DNA from: an uncultured Pelagimonas sp.
Lineage (GTDB): Bacteria > Pseudomonadota > Alphaproteobacteria > Rhodobacterales > Rhodobacteraceae
Reading direction: 5' to 3'
Length of the DNA: 64,000 nt
Assembly (NCBI RefSeq): GCF_947498515.1
Contig: NZ_CANMKO010000006.1
Location: forward strand, 247,564-311,563
Every line of letters starts with the position of its first letter. Position 1 is the first letter of the stretch. The notes under the pieces are model-generated. The model made no database searches. It was not told where the DNA came from and saw only the letters and a list, made by a program, of their open reading frames with translations. Positions 36,584 through 46,584 of the stretch are shown piece by piece. A program made the translations under genes and the position numbers.

Positions 36584-39106
36584 ATGTTTTTGGCACTTCT
36601 AGGTTTGGCAATGGTTGGCTTGCTTGCTGCAATGGTGGGCGACGATTCGGAGAGCGATGCGGATAACAACGCCCCCCAAGATCCACTGCCTGACCCGGTA
36701 GAGCCGCCGGTCGACCCCGATGACGAACTTGATCTTGGTGCATCTATCACGGCAAATCAGGACGGTACCTTCACGGTCGAACTTGGCGAAGACGAAACCG
36801 GAAGCCTTGTTGCGGTTCATTCCACTGAGGAGAGCATCCCCACCAATGCATGCTGTTCCTACGAGGATGCTCATTCCTTGAGGCTTTATCTCGTGCCACA
36901 GGGAACCGACCTTCCCGAAAGTCAGCAAGAATATTGGGACGATTACAACGCATTTAACGCAGACCGGGATGAACCGGTCTCTGGCGATGAAACGGCCGCT
37001 ATATATGGTCTGACTTTAGTCGAGAAATTTGACCTTGGGGATGTCGGAAATATTGACAGAAGCTATGACGGCGGCGTTTCAAGCTATTGGGACACCCGTG
37101 TCGGCCTGCCGACGCTGATCTCATCCTCAGAAATCACCTATGTCGATGGCGGTGACTCAGAAGCGGTGCTCTCTGATCTTCCAACTTTTGACGGCCCGGA
37201 TGATGCCCCCTATGTCACGCCCACCCACGGAACGGACGGCGACGATGTTCTGGCAGCGCGTGGCACTGCCACATCGGGCTTTGCAGGCGATGATAGCATT
37301 TCCGGTCGAGCCGGAGATATTAGGGGTGGCGAGGGCGACGATCTTATTATTTCGGATGGGTCTACGATTATTCGTGGTGGCGACGACAACGACACGATCA
37401 TTGCCGAAGGTTCTGAGTTCATTTTGGGGGGTGATGGCGACGATTTGATGCGTCTGAATGATCCCGACCGAGACTCTTTGACCTTGACCGCCCGAGGCGA
37501 TGGCGGCAACGACTATATTGCGATTTCTGGCCAGACACTTGCAGAAGGCGGCGACGGCGACGACACCCTATCCGCCACCCAATCAGGTGATCTGCCGTAC
37601 CGACTCGCTCCAAACATGACGGGCGGTGCGGGGTCCGATACGTTCCAAGTTATGGCATCGGACGATGGGGTGTATGGCGGAACCCAAGAAGCCCCTTTGC
37701 GTTTGGCCACGATCACCGATTTTGACGCCACCGAAGACACGCTTGTGCTTTCCACAAACCTTCCTGGCCCAATCACGGCCACCTATGCCGAGGGTTCTGT
37801 GTTGCTCGAACTGGGTGATGGCAGTTTCGCCAGCGTCGCCCTTGGCGTTGAGAGCTTTGATGTCAATTCAATCACCTACGCGGATGTCGAAGACGACGTC
37901 GACAACGCATTTGCAGATGTGCCTGTTCTTGAACCCACCGCCACCGAAAACGAAGATGGGTCAATTACCATCGAGCTGCCAGAGGGTGATACGGGCTCTG
38001 TCTTTGCGGCTGTTGTCGAAGCCACCTACCCAATACGCGGTGCGGGCGGTGACTACGAAGCCTATGAGATGCACCTTTACTATGCGCCCGAAGGCACCGA
38101 TCTTCCGTCATCCTACGCGGATTTCCCGGATGAACAAATTGCTGAAGACGGCCGCCTTTATCCTTACAACATGTATAGCCACCTCGACTTGACCTATCTT
38201 GGCGAATGGAACCTCGGCTCGGTTGTCAGCGATTATCTAGAGCTTCCCGAAGATCGTTACAGCGATACACGTATTGCACCGCCGACACTTCATTCGGAGG
38301 CCAATGTGCATTCCGTCTTTGTGTCTATGCCAAGTGACTCAGACGACAACATTTATGTTGGGCGCTTCTATGAAACTACCTCTGTCCAAGACGTCCCCTA
38401 TAGTCTGCCTCAAGAAGGCACGAGCGGCGATGACCTGCTGACCGGTGGCTCTGCCCGCATTTCCGGCGGCGAGGGCAACGATACCATTGATGCTCCAAAT
38501 GGCTTCATTCTTGAAGGTGAGGCCGGGGATGACGTCATAAATAGCGGCCAAAGCGGCGTGATAGATGGCGGCAGCGGAAATGACACAATCACGATTGACC
38601 AACCATTCTATGTGCAGGCTGGCGACGGTGACGATGTTGTTCTAGGCCGATCCTTCGATGAAACCCTTATTGTAGGTGGCGCAGGCAATGACTACATCGC
38701 GACCAACGGCGATGCGCAAGTAAGCGGCGGTGACGGCGACGACACAATAACCACGCTGTATGACAGTGACGAGTCCGTCTATGGGGTATACTCAACGGGT
38801 GGTGAGGGCTCGGACACTTTCCAAGTCCAACTGCCGGCCGATCTCCCGTCGTCTAGCGCAGACGATCCGCTCCGTATTGCGACGATCACCGATTTTGACG
38901 CCGCCGAAGATACATTGGTCATCGATACAACCCTTGGCACACCGACGGCTGTCGCGTTTGTCGGGTCGAACGTGACCCTAAGCTATGCCGACGGTTCGAC
39001 CCTACAAATCCTATTGAGCGATGTTGAAACCTTTGACCCCAGCACGATCATATTTAGCGATGTAACCGCCGACGTTGGCGGCAGATATGCGGCCGTGGGC
39101 GCGTAA
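36584..39106 (+). CDS. Two-module RTX-type calcium-binding repeat protein
   Basis: The 840-residue acidic protein starts with a hydrophobic segment (residues 1-18) and a Pro/Asp linker (20-50). Two homologous modules follow: 51-448 and 449-836. Each has a beta-type domain beginning 'DG(T/S)-x-T-(V/I)-E-L' with 'D/ETGS' (about 60-75 and 458-473), then RTX nonapeptides of the GGxGxDxx kind (about 215-355 and 611-745), then 'GSDTFQV...ITDFDA-EDTLV' (about 350-388 and 742-780), a typical RTX cap. It probably binds Ca2+ outside the cell. No protease or lipase motif is present. The hydrophobic N-terminus resembles other roseobacter RTX proteins; no type I secretion genes are nearby. A paralogue follows 14 bases downstream. 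Confidence 0.9.
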   Translation: MFLALLGLAMVGLLAAMVGDDSESDADNNAPQDPLPDPVEPPVDPDDELDLGASITANQDGTFTVELGEDETGSLVAVHSTEESIPTNACCSYEDAHSLRLYLVPQGTDLPESQQEYWDDYNAFNADRDEPVSGDETAAIYGLTLVEKFDLGDVGNIDRSYDGGVSSYWDTRVGLPTLISSSEITYVDGGDSEAVLSDLPTFDGPDDAPYVTPTHGTDGDDVLAARGTATSGFAGDDSISGRAGDIRGGEGDDLIISDGSTIIRGGDDNDTIIAEGSEFILGGDGDDLMRLNDPDRDSLTLTARGDGGNDYIAISGQTLAEGGDGDDTLSATQSGDLPYRLAPNMTGGAGSDTFQVMASDDGVYGGTQEAPLRLATITDFDATEDTLVLSTNLPGPITATYAEGSVLLELGDGSFASVALGVESFDVNSITYADVEDDVDNAFADVPVLEPTATENEDGSITIELPEGDTGSVFAAVVEATYPIRGAGGDYEAYEMHLYYAPEGTDLPSSYADFPDEQIAEDGRLYPYNMYSHLDLTYLGEWNLGSVVSDYLELPEDRYSDTRIAPPTLHSEANVHSVFVSMPSDSDDNIYVGRFYETTSVQDVPYSLPQEGTSGDDLLTGGSARISGGEGNDTIDAPNGFILEGEAGDDVINSGQSGVIDGGSGNDTITIDQPFYVQAGDGDDVVLGRSFDETLIVGGAGNDYIATNGDAQVSGGDGDDTITTLYDSDESVYGVYSTGGEGSDTFQVQLPADLPSSSADDPLRIATITDFDAAEDTLVIDTTLGTPTAVAFVGSNVTLSYADGSTLQILLSDVETFDPSTIIFSDVTADVGGRYAAVGA

Positions 39107-39120
39107 AATGGAGTGAGATA

Positions 39121-40446
39121 GTGTATTTAGCGATATTGGGTTTGGTGATGGCGGGGCTTTTGGCCTCGGCCTTTTCAAGTGAGTCAGACGATGACTCTGA
39201 TGGCGCTTCAAACAGTCCAGACATCCCTGATGTTCCCGAGGTGCCGGAGCTTCCAGAAGAGCCTGACACCGGAGCCACGCTATCCCACAACGAAGATGGC
39301 AGCGTAACAGTCGAGTTGGGGGAAGACGAAACCGGATCGTTGGTGACTATTGTCACGGACGAACAATACGTTCCCTATCCAACAAATTCGGGGCACTCTT
39401 CTGCAAGCGAACATACGGCCACGTTGCTCCTAGTCCCTGAAGGGATTGATTTAGAAGACGAATACCAAGATTTTTTGACCTCAGAAGACGATGAGTTTAC
39501 CGATTACCTTAGCGCTCAAGGCGCGTCGGTTCTTGACGCCTTTGACTTGGGAAACGAGGGCTTTCTAAGGGCTGAACAAACTGACCCGATGGACCGCTTC
39601 GAAGCGTTTGATACGCATATCCCTATACCGGAGATTTTGTCCGATCAGCCGGTCGCCTATTACGCTCCCCTAGGAGACGACATAGGACAATTTGATCCGT
39701 CAGAGGGCTTTCCCTATGACCCACCTCCCCCTGCAACAGATAACGCCGATACACTTGTTGCGTCTGGAACCGTGACCAACGGGCTTGCTGGCGACGATAC
39801 GATAACCGGAACCGAAGATAACCCTGTGCGTTTGGTCGAAGGCGGCGAAGGTGGCGATCTAATCTATGATGTTGCGTCAGTGGCCATTCATGGCGGAACC
39901 GGCGATGACACCATTGACGTTGGTCCAACGGAATTTGTTTTCGGAGAAGACGGAAACGACGTCATCCGATTGGATGACCCTCAGGCGGATACCGAACTGA
40001 CCTACATCGGAGGCGGTTCCGGCGACGATTATTTGGTGGCAACGGGCGAAACCACAATTTCTGGTGGTGAGGGCGATGACACCCTCACGGCTGGTGGGGT
40101 ATCCGAAGATTCATCCGGGCTTTATCGACAAACCTTGATCGACAGCCAGGGGAGCAACACCTTCCAAGTTATGGGCCCTCTGGGCGAATTAACTGGCGGT
40201 ACGCTCGATGATCCCATTCAACTCGCTTCCATTCGCGGATTTGACTCCGCCGATGATACGCTTGTTCTGTCCTCAAACCTGCCCGGCCCGATCACCCCAA
40301 CCTATTCCGATGGTACTTTGTTGCTGGAACTAGGCGATGGCAGCTTTGCCAGCGTCTATTTAGGTGTCGAAACCTTTGATGTCTCGACGATCCAACTGGT
40401 GGACATTGAGGCCGAAGTTGACGCGGCTTTTGCGGCCACCGCTTAG
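39121..40446 (+). CDS. Paralogous RTX-type protein, one module, ending at an in-frame amber stop
   Basis: The 441-residue product begins with GTG 39121 (GGAGTG site upstream) and has the same N-terminal hydrophobic segment and acidic linker as its neighbour, then one module: beta-type domain from about residue 55, RTX repeats at about 235-345 ('GGTGDDTID', 'GGSGDDYL', 'GGEGDDTLT'), and the cap with 'GGTLDDPIQLASIRGFDSADDTLVLS'. At 40444-40446 a TAG stops the frame exactly where the upstream paralogue passes from module A to module B. The same frame continues past the TAG with a second module. The short form may still fold, because the stop falls at a module boundary. Confidence 0.85.
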   Translation: MYLAILGLVMAGLLASAFSSESDDDSDGASNSPDIPDVPEVPELPEEPDTGATLSHNEDGSVTVELGEDETGSLVTIVTDEQYVPYPTNSGHSSASEHTATLLLVPEGIDLEDEYQDFLTSEDDEFTDYLSAQGASVLDAFDLGNEGFLRAEQTDPMDRFEAFDTHIPIPEILSDQPVAYYAPLGDDIGQFDPSEGFPYDPPPPATDNADTLVASGTVTNGLAGDDTITGTEDNPVRLVEGGEGGDLIYDVASVAIHGGTGDDTIDVGPTEFVFGEDGNDVIRLDDPQADTELTYIGGGSGDDYLVATGETTISGGEGDDTLTAGGVSEDSSGLYRQTLIDSQGSNTFQVMGPLGELTGGTLDDPIQLASIRGFDSADDTLVLSSNLPGPITPTYSDGTLLLELGDGSFASVYLGVETFDVSTIQLVDIEAEVDAAFAATA

Positions 40447-41556
40447 CCTGATCTTGGGGCAACTGTGACCGAGAATACGGATGGAACCGTCAACATCGAA
40501 CTCGGCGAAGACGAGACCGGATCGCTGGTGGCTCTTCAAATCGCCGAACGGGGCAATTTGGGGAATCAAGCGGGTGAAGTCGACTACTCAGTCAATCTTG
40601 CCCTCTTGCCGGAAGGTGCCGAATTCCCTGAAACACGAGAAGAGGGCGCGGGATTTGGCAACGTTGAAACGTACTCCTATCTAAACGAAATCACTGATGA
40701 TCTGGGTATGCAGCTTGTGGGGTCTTGGGATCTGGGTAGCACCGGATCAAATGAGGAAGATTTCAACAACGGAGACGGACCGATGCGCATTTGGGATGCG
40801 CGTTTGCCAAGCCCAGAATTCGTCTCTGACACTCCGATCTCTAGTTATGATATCGAGGTGGATGAAATCGTAGAAGGCATCACACCAATTGCTCGCCTCG
40901 ATCTGTTGGTTGATGGTCATGTCGGCGTCATATCGATACAGCCAAATGACTACTCAACAGCGTTTCTATCTAATGGGTCTTCGTTTGACGGAACGGCAGG
41001 GAACGATACGACTAGCGTCAATGCATATGACGAAGACAGCCTACGGATCACACCGTGTGCCGGCGAAGATCATATCACCATCGGCCTGTCTTCTTCGTTT
41101 GTGGATGTGAGCGGAGATGGAGAGGCCTACACGGTTGCTATTCAGGTTACTGACAACCACAGCTTTGACAGTACGTCGCTTGTGCCAAGCCTAACGGCCG
41201 ACAGTCTGGACACCATCGAAATTGATTTCCCCGAAGACACCGACGGCCAGTTGATCGCTATTCATTCACGCACCGATGCAACCGACAAAAGCCCTTCTGG
41301 AGGTGATCCCGAAGATTGGAACATAGAGGTATTCCTTGTCCCAGACGGGTTGGAAATACCTGAGCAAGTCGACGACTATACGGAGATTTTGGCCCTTATC
41401 CAAGACAACAGTCTCGGCCTTGCAGACATCCATCTAGGTGAATTCAACGCTCTAAACCCAACTTCTCTGGGCATGGACTATGACTGAAGCTTCTCTCCGG
41501 AGCTCGTGACCGATCGCGGCATTTTCCACGTTGTTGTTTCCACGCAGATTAGCTGA
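40447..41556 (+). pseudogene. Decaying downstream modules of the RTX paralogue
   Basis: In frame with the preceding gene and directly after its TAG, the sequence continues 'PDLGATVTENTDGTVNIELGEDETGS', aligned with 'PTATENEDGSITIELPEGDTGS' in the upstream protein (first residues cited). The second module keeps only one or two RTX repeats (near 40990-41110). A third module begins near 41190 ('DTIEIDFPEDTDGQLIAIHS') and is cut by TGA at 41485-41487. Homology continues in frame to a second TGA at 41554-41556. An ORF from GTG 40465 exists but has no ribosome site. I read this as a pseudogene tail; translation by readthrough of the TAG is the alternative. Confidence 0.7.
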
Positions 41557-41561
41557 GGCGG

Positions 41562-42311
41562 TTATACCGGCTCGGCCACTTTGCCCGGTTTTGGTGTCAA
41601 AACATCCAAGGGGCTCAACACCCTTGCCGCTTCGCCAACACCGCGATGGCGTGGCGGATGGCGTTTGGATGCCAAAACCATCATCACCCCTCCGGCCATA
41701 ATGGCGGGAATAGCGCGACCGGTTTTTTCCCAGAACGGCCCGGTTTTCATCCAAAAACGCCGGGTTGAAGGCGGTTGATACAGCACCGACACATGCGCTT
41801 CTGGAACAAAGTCATGGCGCTTTAACTGTGCCTCAAGCTGACCCGACGTATAGGGCCGCCCAAACCCAAACGGCGTTTGATCCGCCCGCGCCCAAAGCCC
41901 AGTCCGGTTTGGCACCACAAAAAGCGCCTGACCGCCGGGGCCTAGCACGCGGTAGGCTTCTTCCAAAACCTCGGTCGGATTCTGCGACGTCTCTAGCCCA
42001 TGCATCAACACCAGTTTATCTGTGTGCCCTGTTTCCAGCGGCCATTGGGTTTCTTCGCACAACACGCTGACATTTTGCATTCCTGCGGGCCAAGGCATCA
42101 CCCCTTGCGGGCCGGGCATCAACCCAACAACGCGCCGCGCATCCGGAAGGTAAGGGCGCAACAAAGGCACCGCAAACCCATACCCGGCCACGGTTTGCCC
42201 CTTGGCCTCTGGCCAAAAGTCCAACACTTGGTTGCGAATGATTTTCTGCGCCGCCCGCCCTAGCGCGCTGCGATAATAGAAATCCCGCAAAACTTGTACG
42301 TCCAGATGCAT
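41562..42311 (-). CDS. SAM-dependent methyltransferase (class I, divergent)
   Basis: The 249-residue protein has a methyltransferase-type fold with '[18 protein letters not shown]' (motif I region, about 38-55), '[37 protein letters not shown]' pieces (motif II-III region, about 98-135) and a C-terminal helical part ending in a basic Pro-rich tail. I chose ATG 42311, which gives an N-terminus '[19 protein letters not shown]' recalled from Rhodobacterales homologues; the frame extends to GTG 42347. It is divergent from gloB with 73 bases between. The substrate is unknown. Confidence 0.85.
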   Translation of the reverse strand: MHLDVQVLRDFYYRSALGRAAQKIIRNQVLDFWPEAKGQTVAGYGFAVPLLRPYLPDARRVVGLMPGPQGVMPWPAGMQNVSVLCEETQWPLETGHTDKLVLMHGLETSQNPTEVLEEAYRVLGPGGQALFVVPNRTGLWARADQTPFGFGRPYTSGQLEAQLKRHDFVPEAHVSVLYQPPSTRRFWMKTGPFWEKTGRAIPAIMAGGVMMVLASKRHPPRHRGVGEAARVLSPLDVLTPKPGKVAEPV

Positions 42312-42384
42312 GTCAGCCCCATTGAAGCCCAGTGGCAGATGCGTCACTCTGGGGTTAGTTTGTCATTGCCCGCGAGGAAAGACC

Positions 42385-43146
42385 ATGCCCTTTGAAGTTG
42401 TCACCGTGCCCTGCCTTGAAGACAACTATGCCTATTTGGTGAACGGGCCAGATGGTGTCGCGGTTATTGATGCCCCCGAGGCCGAACCCATCATTGCAGC
42501 CCTTGAGGCGCGCGGCTGGACGCCCGGTGTGATCATGCTAACCCACCATCATTGGGACCACGTTCAAGCGGTCGATGCGCTCAAAGTTAAATACAACTGT
42601 ATGGTCATGGGCCCAAAGGACGAAGAAGACCAATTGCCCAAACTTGATTTCGCCCTGCCCGACGGTTTTTCCGGTGGCAAGGATGAAGGGCTATGTCAGG
42701 TCATCTCTGTTCCCGGTCACACATTGGGGCATGTGGCGTTTTACTATCCAAAAGGCGGTGCCGTTTTCACCGCCGATAGTCTTATGGCCTTGGGCTGCGG
42801 TCGCTTGTTCGAAGGGACCGCCGACATGATGTGGGAAAGCCTGACAAAGCTCGCCGCGTTACCACCGGAGACCATGGTTTATTCCGGTCACGAATACACC
42901 GCATCCAATGCGAAATTTGCGCTGACTATTGACCCTGAGAATGCGCAGCTTATCTCCCGAGTCCAAGATATAGAAACAGCACGCGCTGAAAATCGCCCAA
43001 CAGCGCAGGTGCCTTTGGCACTGGAATTGGCTACAAACCCGTTTTTGCGCGCCGATGATCCGGCAATTCGCAAGGGGTTGAACATGGAAGACGCCACCGA
43101 TGCCGAGGTGTTCGCCGAAATTCGCGCCCGCAAGGACCAATTTTAG
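42385..43146 (+). CDS. gloB: Hydroxyacylglutathione hydrolase (glyoxalase II)
   Basis: GloB hydrolyses S-lactoylglutathione to lactate and glutathione in methylglyoxal detoxification. The 253-residue protein has the binuclear metal motif 'LTHHHWDHVQ' (about 52-61), 'VPGHTLGHVAFYY' (about 110-122), 'FTADSLMALGCGRLFEG' (about 129-145) and 'SGHEYTASNAKFA' (about 169-181). ATG 42385 has a GAGGAAA site 4 bases upstream. It is followed by clpA after 151 bases. Confidence 0.95.
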   Translation: MPFEVVTVPCLEDNYAYLVNGPDGVAVIDAPEAEPIIAALEARGWTPGVIMLTHHHWDHVQAVDALKVKYNCMVMGPKDEEDQLPKLDFALPDGFSGGKDEGLCQVISVPGHTLGHVAFYYPKGGAVFTADSLMALGCGRLFEGTADMMWESLTKLAALPPETMVYSGHEYTASNAKFALTIDPENAQLISRVQDIETARAENRPTAQVPLALELATNPFLRADDPAIRKGLNMEDATDAEVFAEIRARKDQF

Positions 43147-43297
43147 CGGAAATCACGCCCGGTTACGGGAATGCGGTGGAAAGTGAACCGCATTTGGGCA
43201 GAAAAAACTTGAAGCTTGGCGTTAATCGACCAAACTTTAACCTTAAGAAGACATGCTGGCGGTCAACGACAGCGCTTAAAACAAGAGGAGCACCCTC

Positions 43298-45628
43298 GTG
43301 CCTTCATTCTCGAATACGCTTGAGCAGGCAATCCACGCAGCTTTGGCCTTGGCCAATTCGCGCAGCCATGAGTTCGCCACGCTGGAACATTTGCTATTGG
43401 CGCTGATTGACGAACCGGATGCGTCCCGCGTGATGAAGGCGTGTTCCGTCGACACAGAAGAGCTTCGCACCACATTGGTTGAGTTTGTGGATGAGGATCT
43501 GTCGAACCTTGTCACCGACATCGAAGGCTCCGAGGCGGTACCAACCGCCGCGTTCCAACGGGTGATTCAGCGTGCCGCGATCCATGTTCAATCCTCTGGC
43601 CGGACCGAGGTCACCGGGGCCAATGTTTTGGTCGCGATCTTTGCCGAGCGCGAATCCAATGCAGCCTATTTCCTGCAAGAACAGGACATGACGCGCTATG
43701 ACGCCGTGAATTTCATCGCCCATGGCGTCGCCAAAAATCCGGCTTACGGCGAAAGCCGCCCAATCACCGGTGCCGAAGAGGAAGAAGAAGCGCCTCATGT
43801 TGAGCCGCAGCAGTCCAGCGCCGAAAAGGAAAGCGCGCTGGCCAAATACTGTGTCGATCTCAACGTCAAAGCCGGTGAGGGTGATATTGACCCGTTAATT
43901 GGCCGCGATTCCGAAGTTGAGCGTTGTATTCAGGTGCTGTGCCGTCGCCGCAAGAACAACCCGCTTTTGGTCGGTGATCCCGGTGTTGGCAAAACCGCCA
44001 TCGCCGAAGGGTTGGCGCGCAAAATCGTTGCCGGAGAAACACCCGAAGTCCTGTCGAAAACCACGATTTATTCGCTCGATATGGGGGCTCTTCTGGCCGG
44101 TACCCGCTATCGCGGCGATTTCGAAGAGCGCCTTAAGGCGGTGGTTAATGAGCTAGAAGACCACCCCGATGCGGTCCTTTTCATTGACGAAATCCACACT
44201 GTTATCGGGGCCGGTGCCACGTCGGGTGGTGCCATGGATGCCTCTAACCTGCTGAAACCTGCGTTGCAGGGCGGCAAGCTGCGCACCATGGGCTCGACCA
44301 CCTACAAAGAGTTCCGCCAGCATTTTGAAAAAGACCGCGCTCTAAGCCGTCGGTTCCAAAAGATTGATGTGAATGAGCCGTCAGTCGAAGATGCGGTCAA
44401 GATTCTCAAGGGCTTGAAGCCATATTTCGAAGAGCACCACAGCGTTAAATACACGGCCGATGCGATCAAATCCGCCGTTGAGCTCGCCGCGCGCTATATC
44501 AATGACCGCAAGTTGCCGGACAAGGCGATTGACGTGATCGACGAAGCCGGTGCCGCACAGCACTTGGTTGCCGAAAGCAAACGTCGCAAGACAATCGGTG
44601 CAAAGGAGATCGAGGCTGTCGTTGCAAAAATTGCGCGCATTCCTCCGAAAAACGTCTCCAAAGACGATGCAGAAATGCTCAAAGATCTTGAAAAAACGCT
44701 CAAGCGCGTGGTCTTTGGTCAAGACAACGCCATCGACGCCCTCTCCTCGGCAATCAAACTGGCCCGTGCCGGTTTGCGCGAACCTGAAAAACCAATCGGG
44801 AACTATCTTTTTGCCGGTCCAACCGGTGTCGGTAAAACCGAGGTCGCCAAACAACTGGCGGATAATCTCGGCGTCGAACTTCTGCGCTTTGACATGTCCG
44901 AGTATATGGAAAAACACGCGGTTTCGCGCCTGATTGGGGCCCCTCCCGGCTACGTCGGGTTTGATCAAGGCGGACAGTTGACCGACGGAGTCGATCAGCA
45001 TCCGCACTGCGTGTTGCTCCTAGATGAAATGGAAAAAGCGCATCCGGATGTCTACAATATCCTGTTGCAGGTCATGGACCATGGCACTTTGACTGACCAC
45101 AACGGTCGCACGGTTGATTTCCGCAATGTGATCTTGATCATGACGTCCAACGCCGGGGCTGCAGAACAAGCGAAATCCGCTATCGGATTTGGTCGGGATC
45201 GTCGTGAAGGCGAAGATACAGCTGCGATCGAACGCACCTTTACGCCGGAATTCCGAAACCGTCTCGACGCTGTGATTAGCTTCCAGCCACTGCCGAAAGA
45301 AGTCATTCTTCAGGTGGTCGAAAAGTTTGTGCTTCAGCTCGAAGCGCAACTTATGGATCGCGGCGTCAGCATCGAATTGACCCGTCCTGCGGCTGAATGG
45401 CTTGCTGACAAGGGGTATGACGACAAAATGGGGGCCCGTCCGCTCGGTCGTGTCATCCAAGAGTACATCAAGAAGCCACTCGCCGAAGAGCTACTGTTCG
45501 GAAAACTGATGAAAGGTGGCCTCGTCAAAGTTTCAATCAAAGACGGCGAGTTGGTGTTGAACCTAGAAGGGCCCGACAAGCCCAAGATCAGCACCAAGAA
45601 AAAGCCACCACTTTTGACGGCTGACTAA
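43298..45628 (+). CDS. clpA: ATP-dependent Clp protease ATP-binding subunit ClpA
   Basis: ClpA unfolds substrates for ClpP. The 776-residue protein has two Clp N repeats (about 1-145), the first AAA+ module with P-loop '[15 protein letters not shown]' (about 225-239), and the second with '[15 protein letters not shown]' (about 506-520). The ClpP-docking loop 'SAIGFGRD' is near 627. It starts at GTG 43298 with an AAGAGGAG site. In many proteobacteria clpS precedes clpA; here gloB does, and no clpS is seen. The stop TAA overlaps the start of the M23 peptidase gene. Confidence 0.96.
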   Translation: MPSFSNTLEQAIHAALALANSRSHEFATLEHLLLALIDEPDASRVMKACSVDTEELRTTLVEFVDEDLSNLVTDIEGSEAVPTAAFQRVIQRAAIHVQSSGRTEVTGANVLVAIFAERESNAAYFLQEQDMTRYDAVNFIAHGVAKNPAYGESRPITGAEEEEEAPHVEPQQSSAEKESALAKYCVDLNVKAGEGDIDPLIGRDSEVERCIQVLCRRRKNNPLLVGDPGVGKTAIAEGLARKIVAGETPEVLSKTTIYSLDMGALLAGTRYRGDFEERLKAVVNELEDHPDAVLFIDEIHTVIGAGATSGGAMDASNLLKPALQGGKLRTMGSTTYKEFRQHFEKDRALSRRFQKIDVNEPSVEDAVKILKGLKPYFEEHHSVKYTADAIKSAVELAARYINDRKLPDKAIDVIDEAGAAQHLVAESKRRKTIGAKEIEAVVAKIARIPPKNVSKDDAEMLKDLEKTLKRVVFGQDNAIDALSSAIKLARAGLREPEKPIGNYLFAGPTGVGKTEVAKQLADNLGVELLRFDMSEYMEKHAVSRLIGAPPGYVGFDQGGQLTDGVDQHPHCVLLLDEMEKAHPDVYNILLQVMDHGTLTDHNGRTVDFRNVILIMTSNAGAAEQAKSAIGFGRDRREGEDTAAIERTFTPEFRNRLDAVISFQPLPKEVILQVVEKFVLQLEAQLMDRGVSIELTRPAAEWLADKGYDDKMGARPLGRVIQEYIKKPLAEELLFGKLMKGGLVKVSIKDGELVLNLEGPDKPKISTKKKPPLLTAD

Positions 45629-46581
45629 TGCGCATCGCCCTAATCGGGGCAATCGCCCTTTTGGCACAATCAGCCCAGGCGGAGGATCTTCGTCTGGGCT
45701 TTCCTTTGGACTGCACGCTTGGCGAAACGTGTTACATCGAAGACTACGTTGATCACGACCCAACCAAAGGCGTGCAAACCGATTACCAATGCGGCCTGAA
45801 CGCACGTGACGGGCACAAAGGTACCGACTTTGCGCTTCTGTCTTTTGATGACATTAAAACCGGCGTCGCCGTTTTTGCCACCGCCCCAGGCCGCGTTTTA
45901 CGCATTCGCGATGAAATGCCTGATGATCGGGAAATGCGGGGCGTTACCAGCCAAAACGCCTGTGGCAATGCGGTCGTCATCGAACATGTACAGGGTTGGG
46001 TCAGCCAATACTGTCATCTACGGCTGGGGTCAGTCACAAAACAGCCCGGCGACATCGTCGAAACCGGTGATGAGTTGGGTTTGGTCGGCCTATCCGGTCA
46101 AACCAACCACCCGCACCTGCATTTTTCAGTGTATCAGGGCAAGACATTAATCGACCCCTTTCAACCCGGCCCGCTGGATAGCTGTCAAATCGAAACGGAC
46201 TCGATGTGGGCCGACCCAATCCAATATGTGCGGACCGGCATTTTGACAGCAGGTTTTGCCGACCATGTCCCTAACCTAAACAGCGTCCGAAACGGATCTG
46301 CGCGGTTGGACACCGGGAAACCGACGCGCCCAATCGTGATCTACATGCATGCAGGACATGCCGAGCACGGCGATGTTTTGCAGTTTGTGGTCTCTGGTCC
46401 AAAGGGCGAGGTTTTCAACCATGACATGGTGCTCAAGCATCCAAAAGTGAGCCAGATGCGGGCGTTTGGCCGCAAAGCCCCAAGCGCGGGCTGGGCAAAA
46501 GGTGACTACCTTGGCGAAGCCACGCTTCTTCGCAAGGGCAAGATTATCGCCCATCGTTTTGCACATATCACCATCGAATAA
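45628..46581 (+). CDS. Secreted M23 family metallopeptidase (LytM-type)
   Basis: The 317-residue protein has a signal peptide (residues 1-18, cut after 'AQA') and an M23 peptidase domain with Zn ligands in 'DGHKGTDFAL' (His and Asp, about 63-70) and 'HPHLHFSVY' (about 167-175). A further C-terminal beta domain of about 110 residues follows. Four Cys (residues 29, 35, 55 and a later one near 112) may form disulfides. It would cleave peptidoglycan cross-links in the periplasm. The start overlaps the clpA stop (TAATG), so translation is coupled. Confidence 0.92.
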   Translation: MRIALIGAIALLAQSAQAEDLRLGFPLDCTLGETCYIEDYVDHDPTKGVQTDYQCGLNARDGHKGTDFALLSFDDIKTGVAVFATAPGRVLRIRDEMPDDREMRGVTSQNACGNAVVIEHVQGWVSQYCHLRLGSVTKQPGDIVETGDELGLVGLSGQTNHPHLHFSVYQGKTLIDPFQPGPLDSCQIETDSMWADPIQYVRTGILTAGFADHVPNLNSVRNGSARLDTGKPTRPIVIYMHAGHAEHGDVLQFVVSGPKGEVFNHDMVLKHPKVSQMRAFGRKAPSAGWAKGDYLGEATLLRKGKIIAHRFAHITIE

Positions 46582-46584
46582 ACT

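Noticed and set aside
37200..38760. CRISPR-like or tandem DNA repeats in the RTX gene
   Set aside because: The regularity is at the protein level (GGxGxDxx); the DNA units vary in sequence and have no spacers.
40444..40446. Pyrrolysine or selenocysteine coding at the RTX stops
   Set aside because: Both TAG and TGA stops occur, repeats decay after the first, and no SECIS-like hairpin or pyl genes were seen; decay explains it better.
40444..41487. Separate functional gene starting at GTG 40465
   Set aside because: No ribosome site precedes it, the frame is continuous with the upstream RTX gene through the TAG, and homology begins before the GTG.
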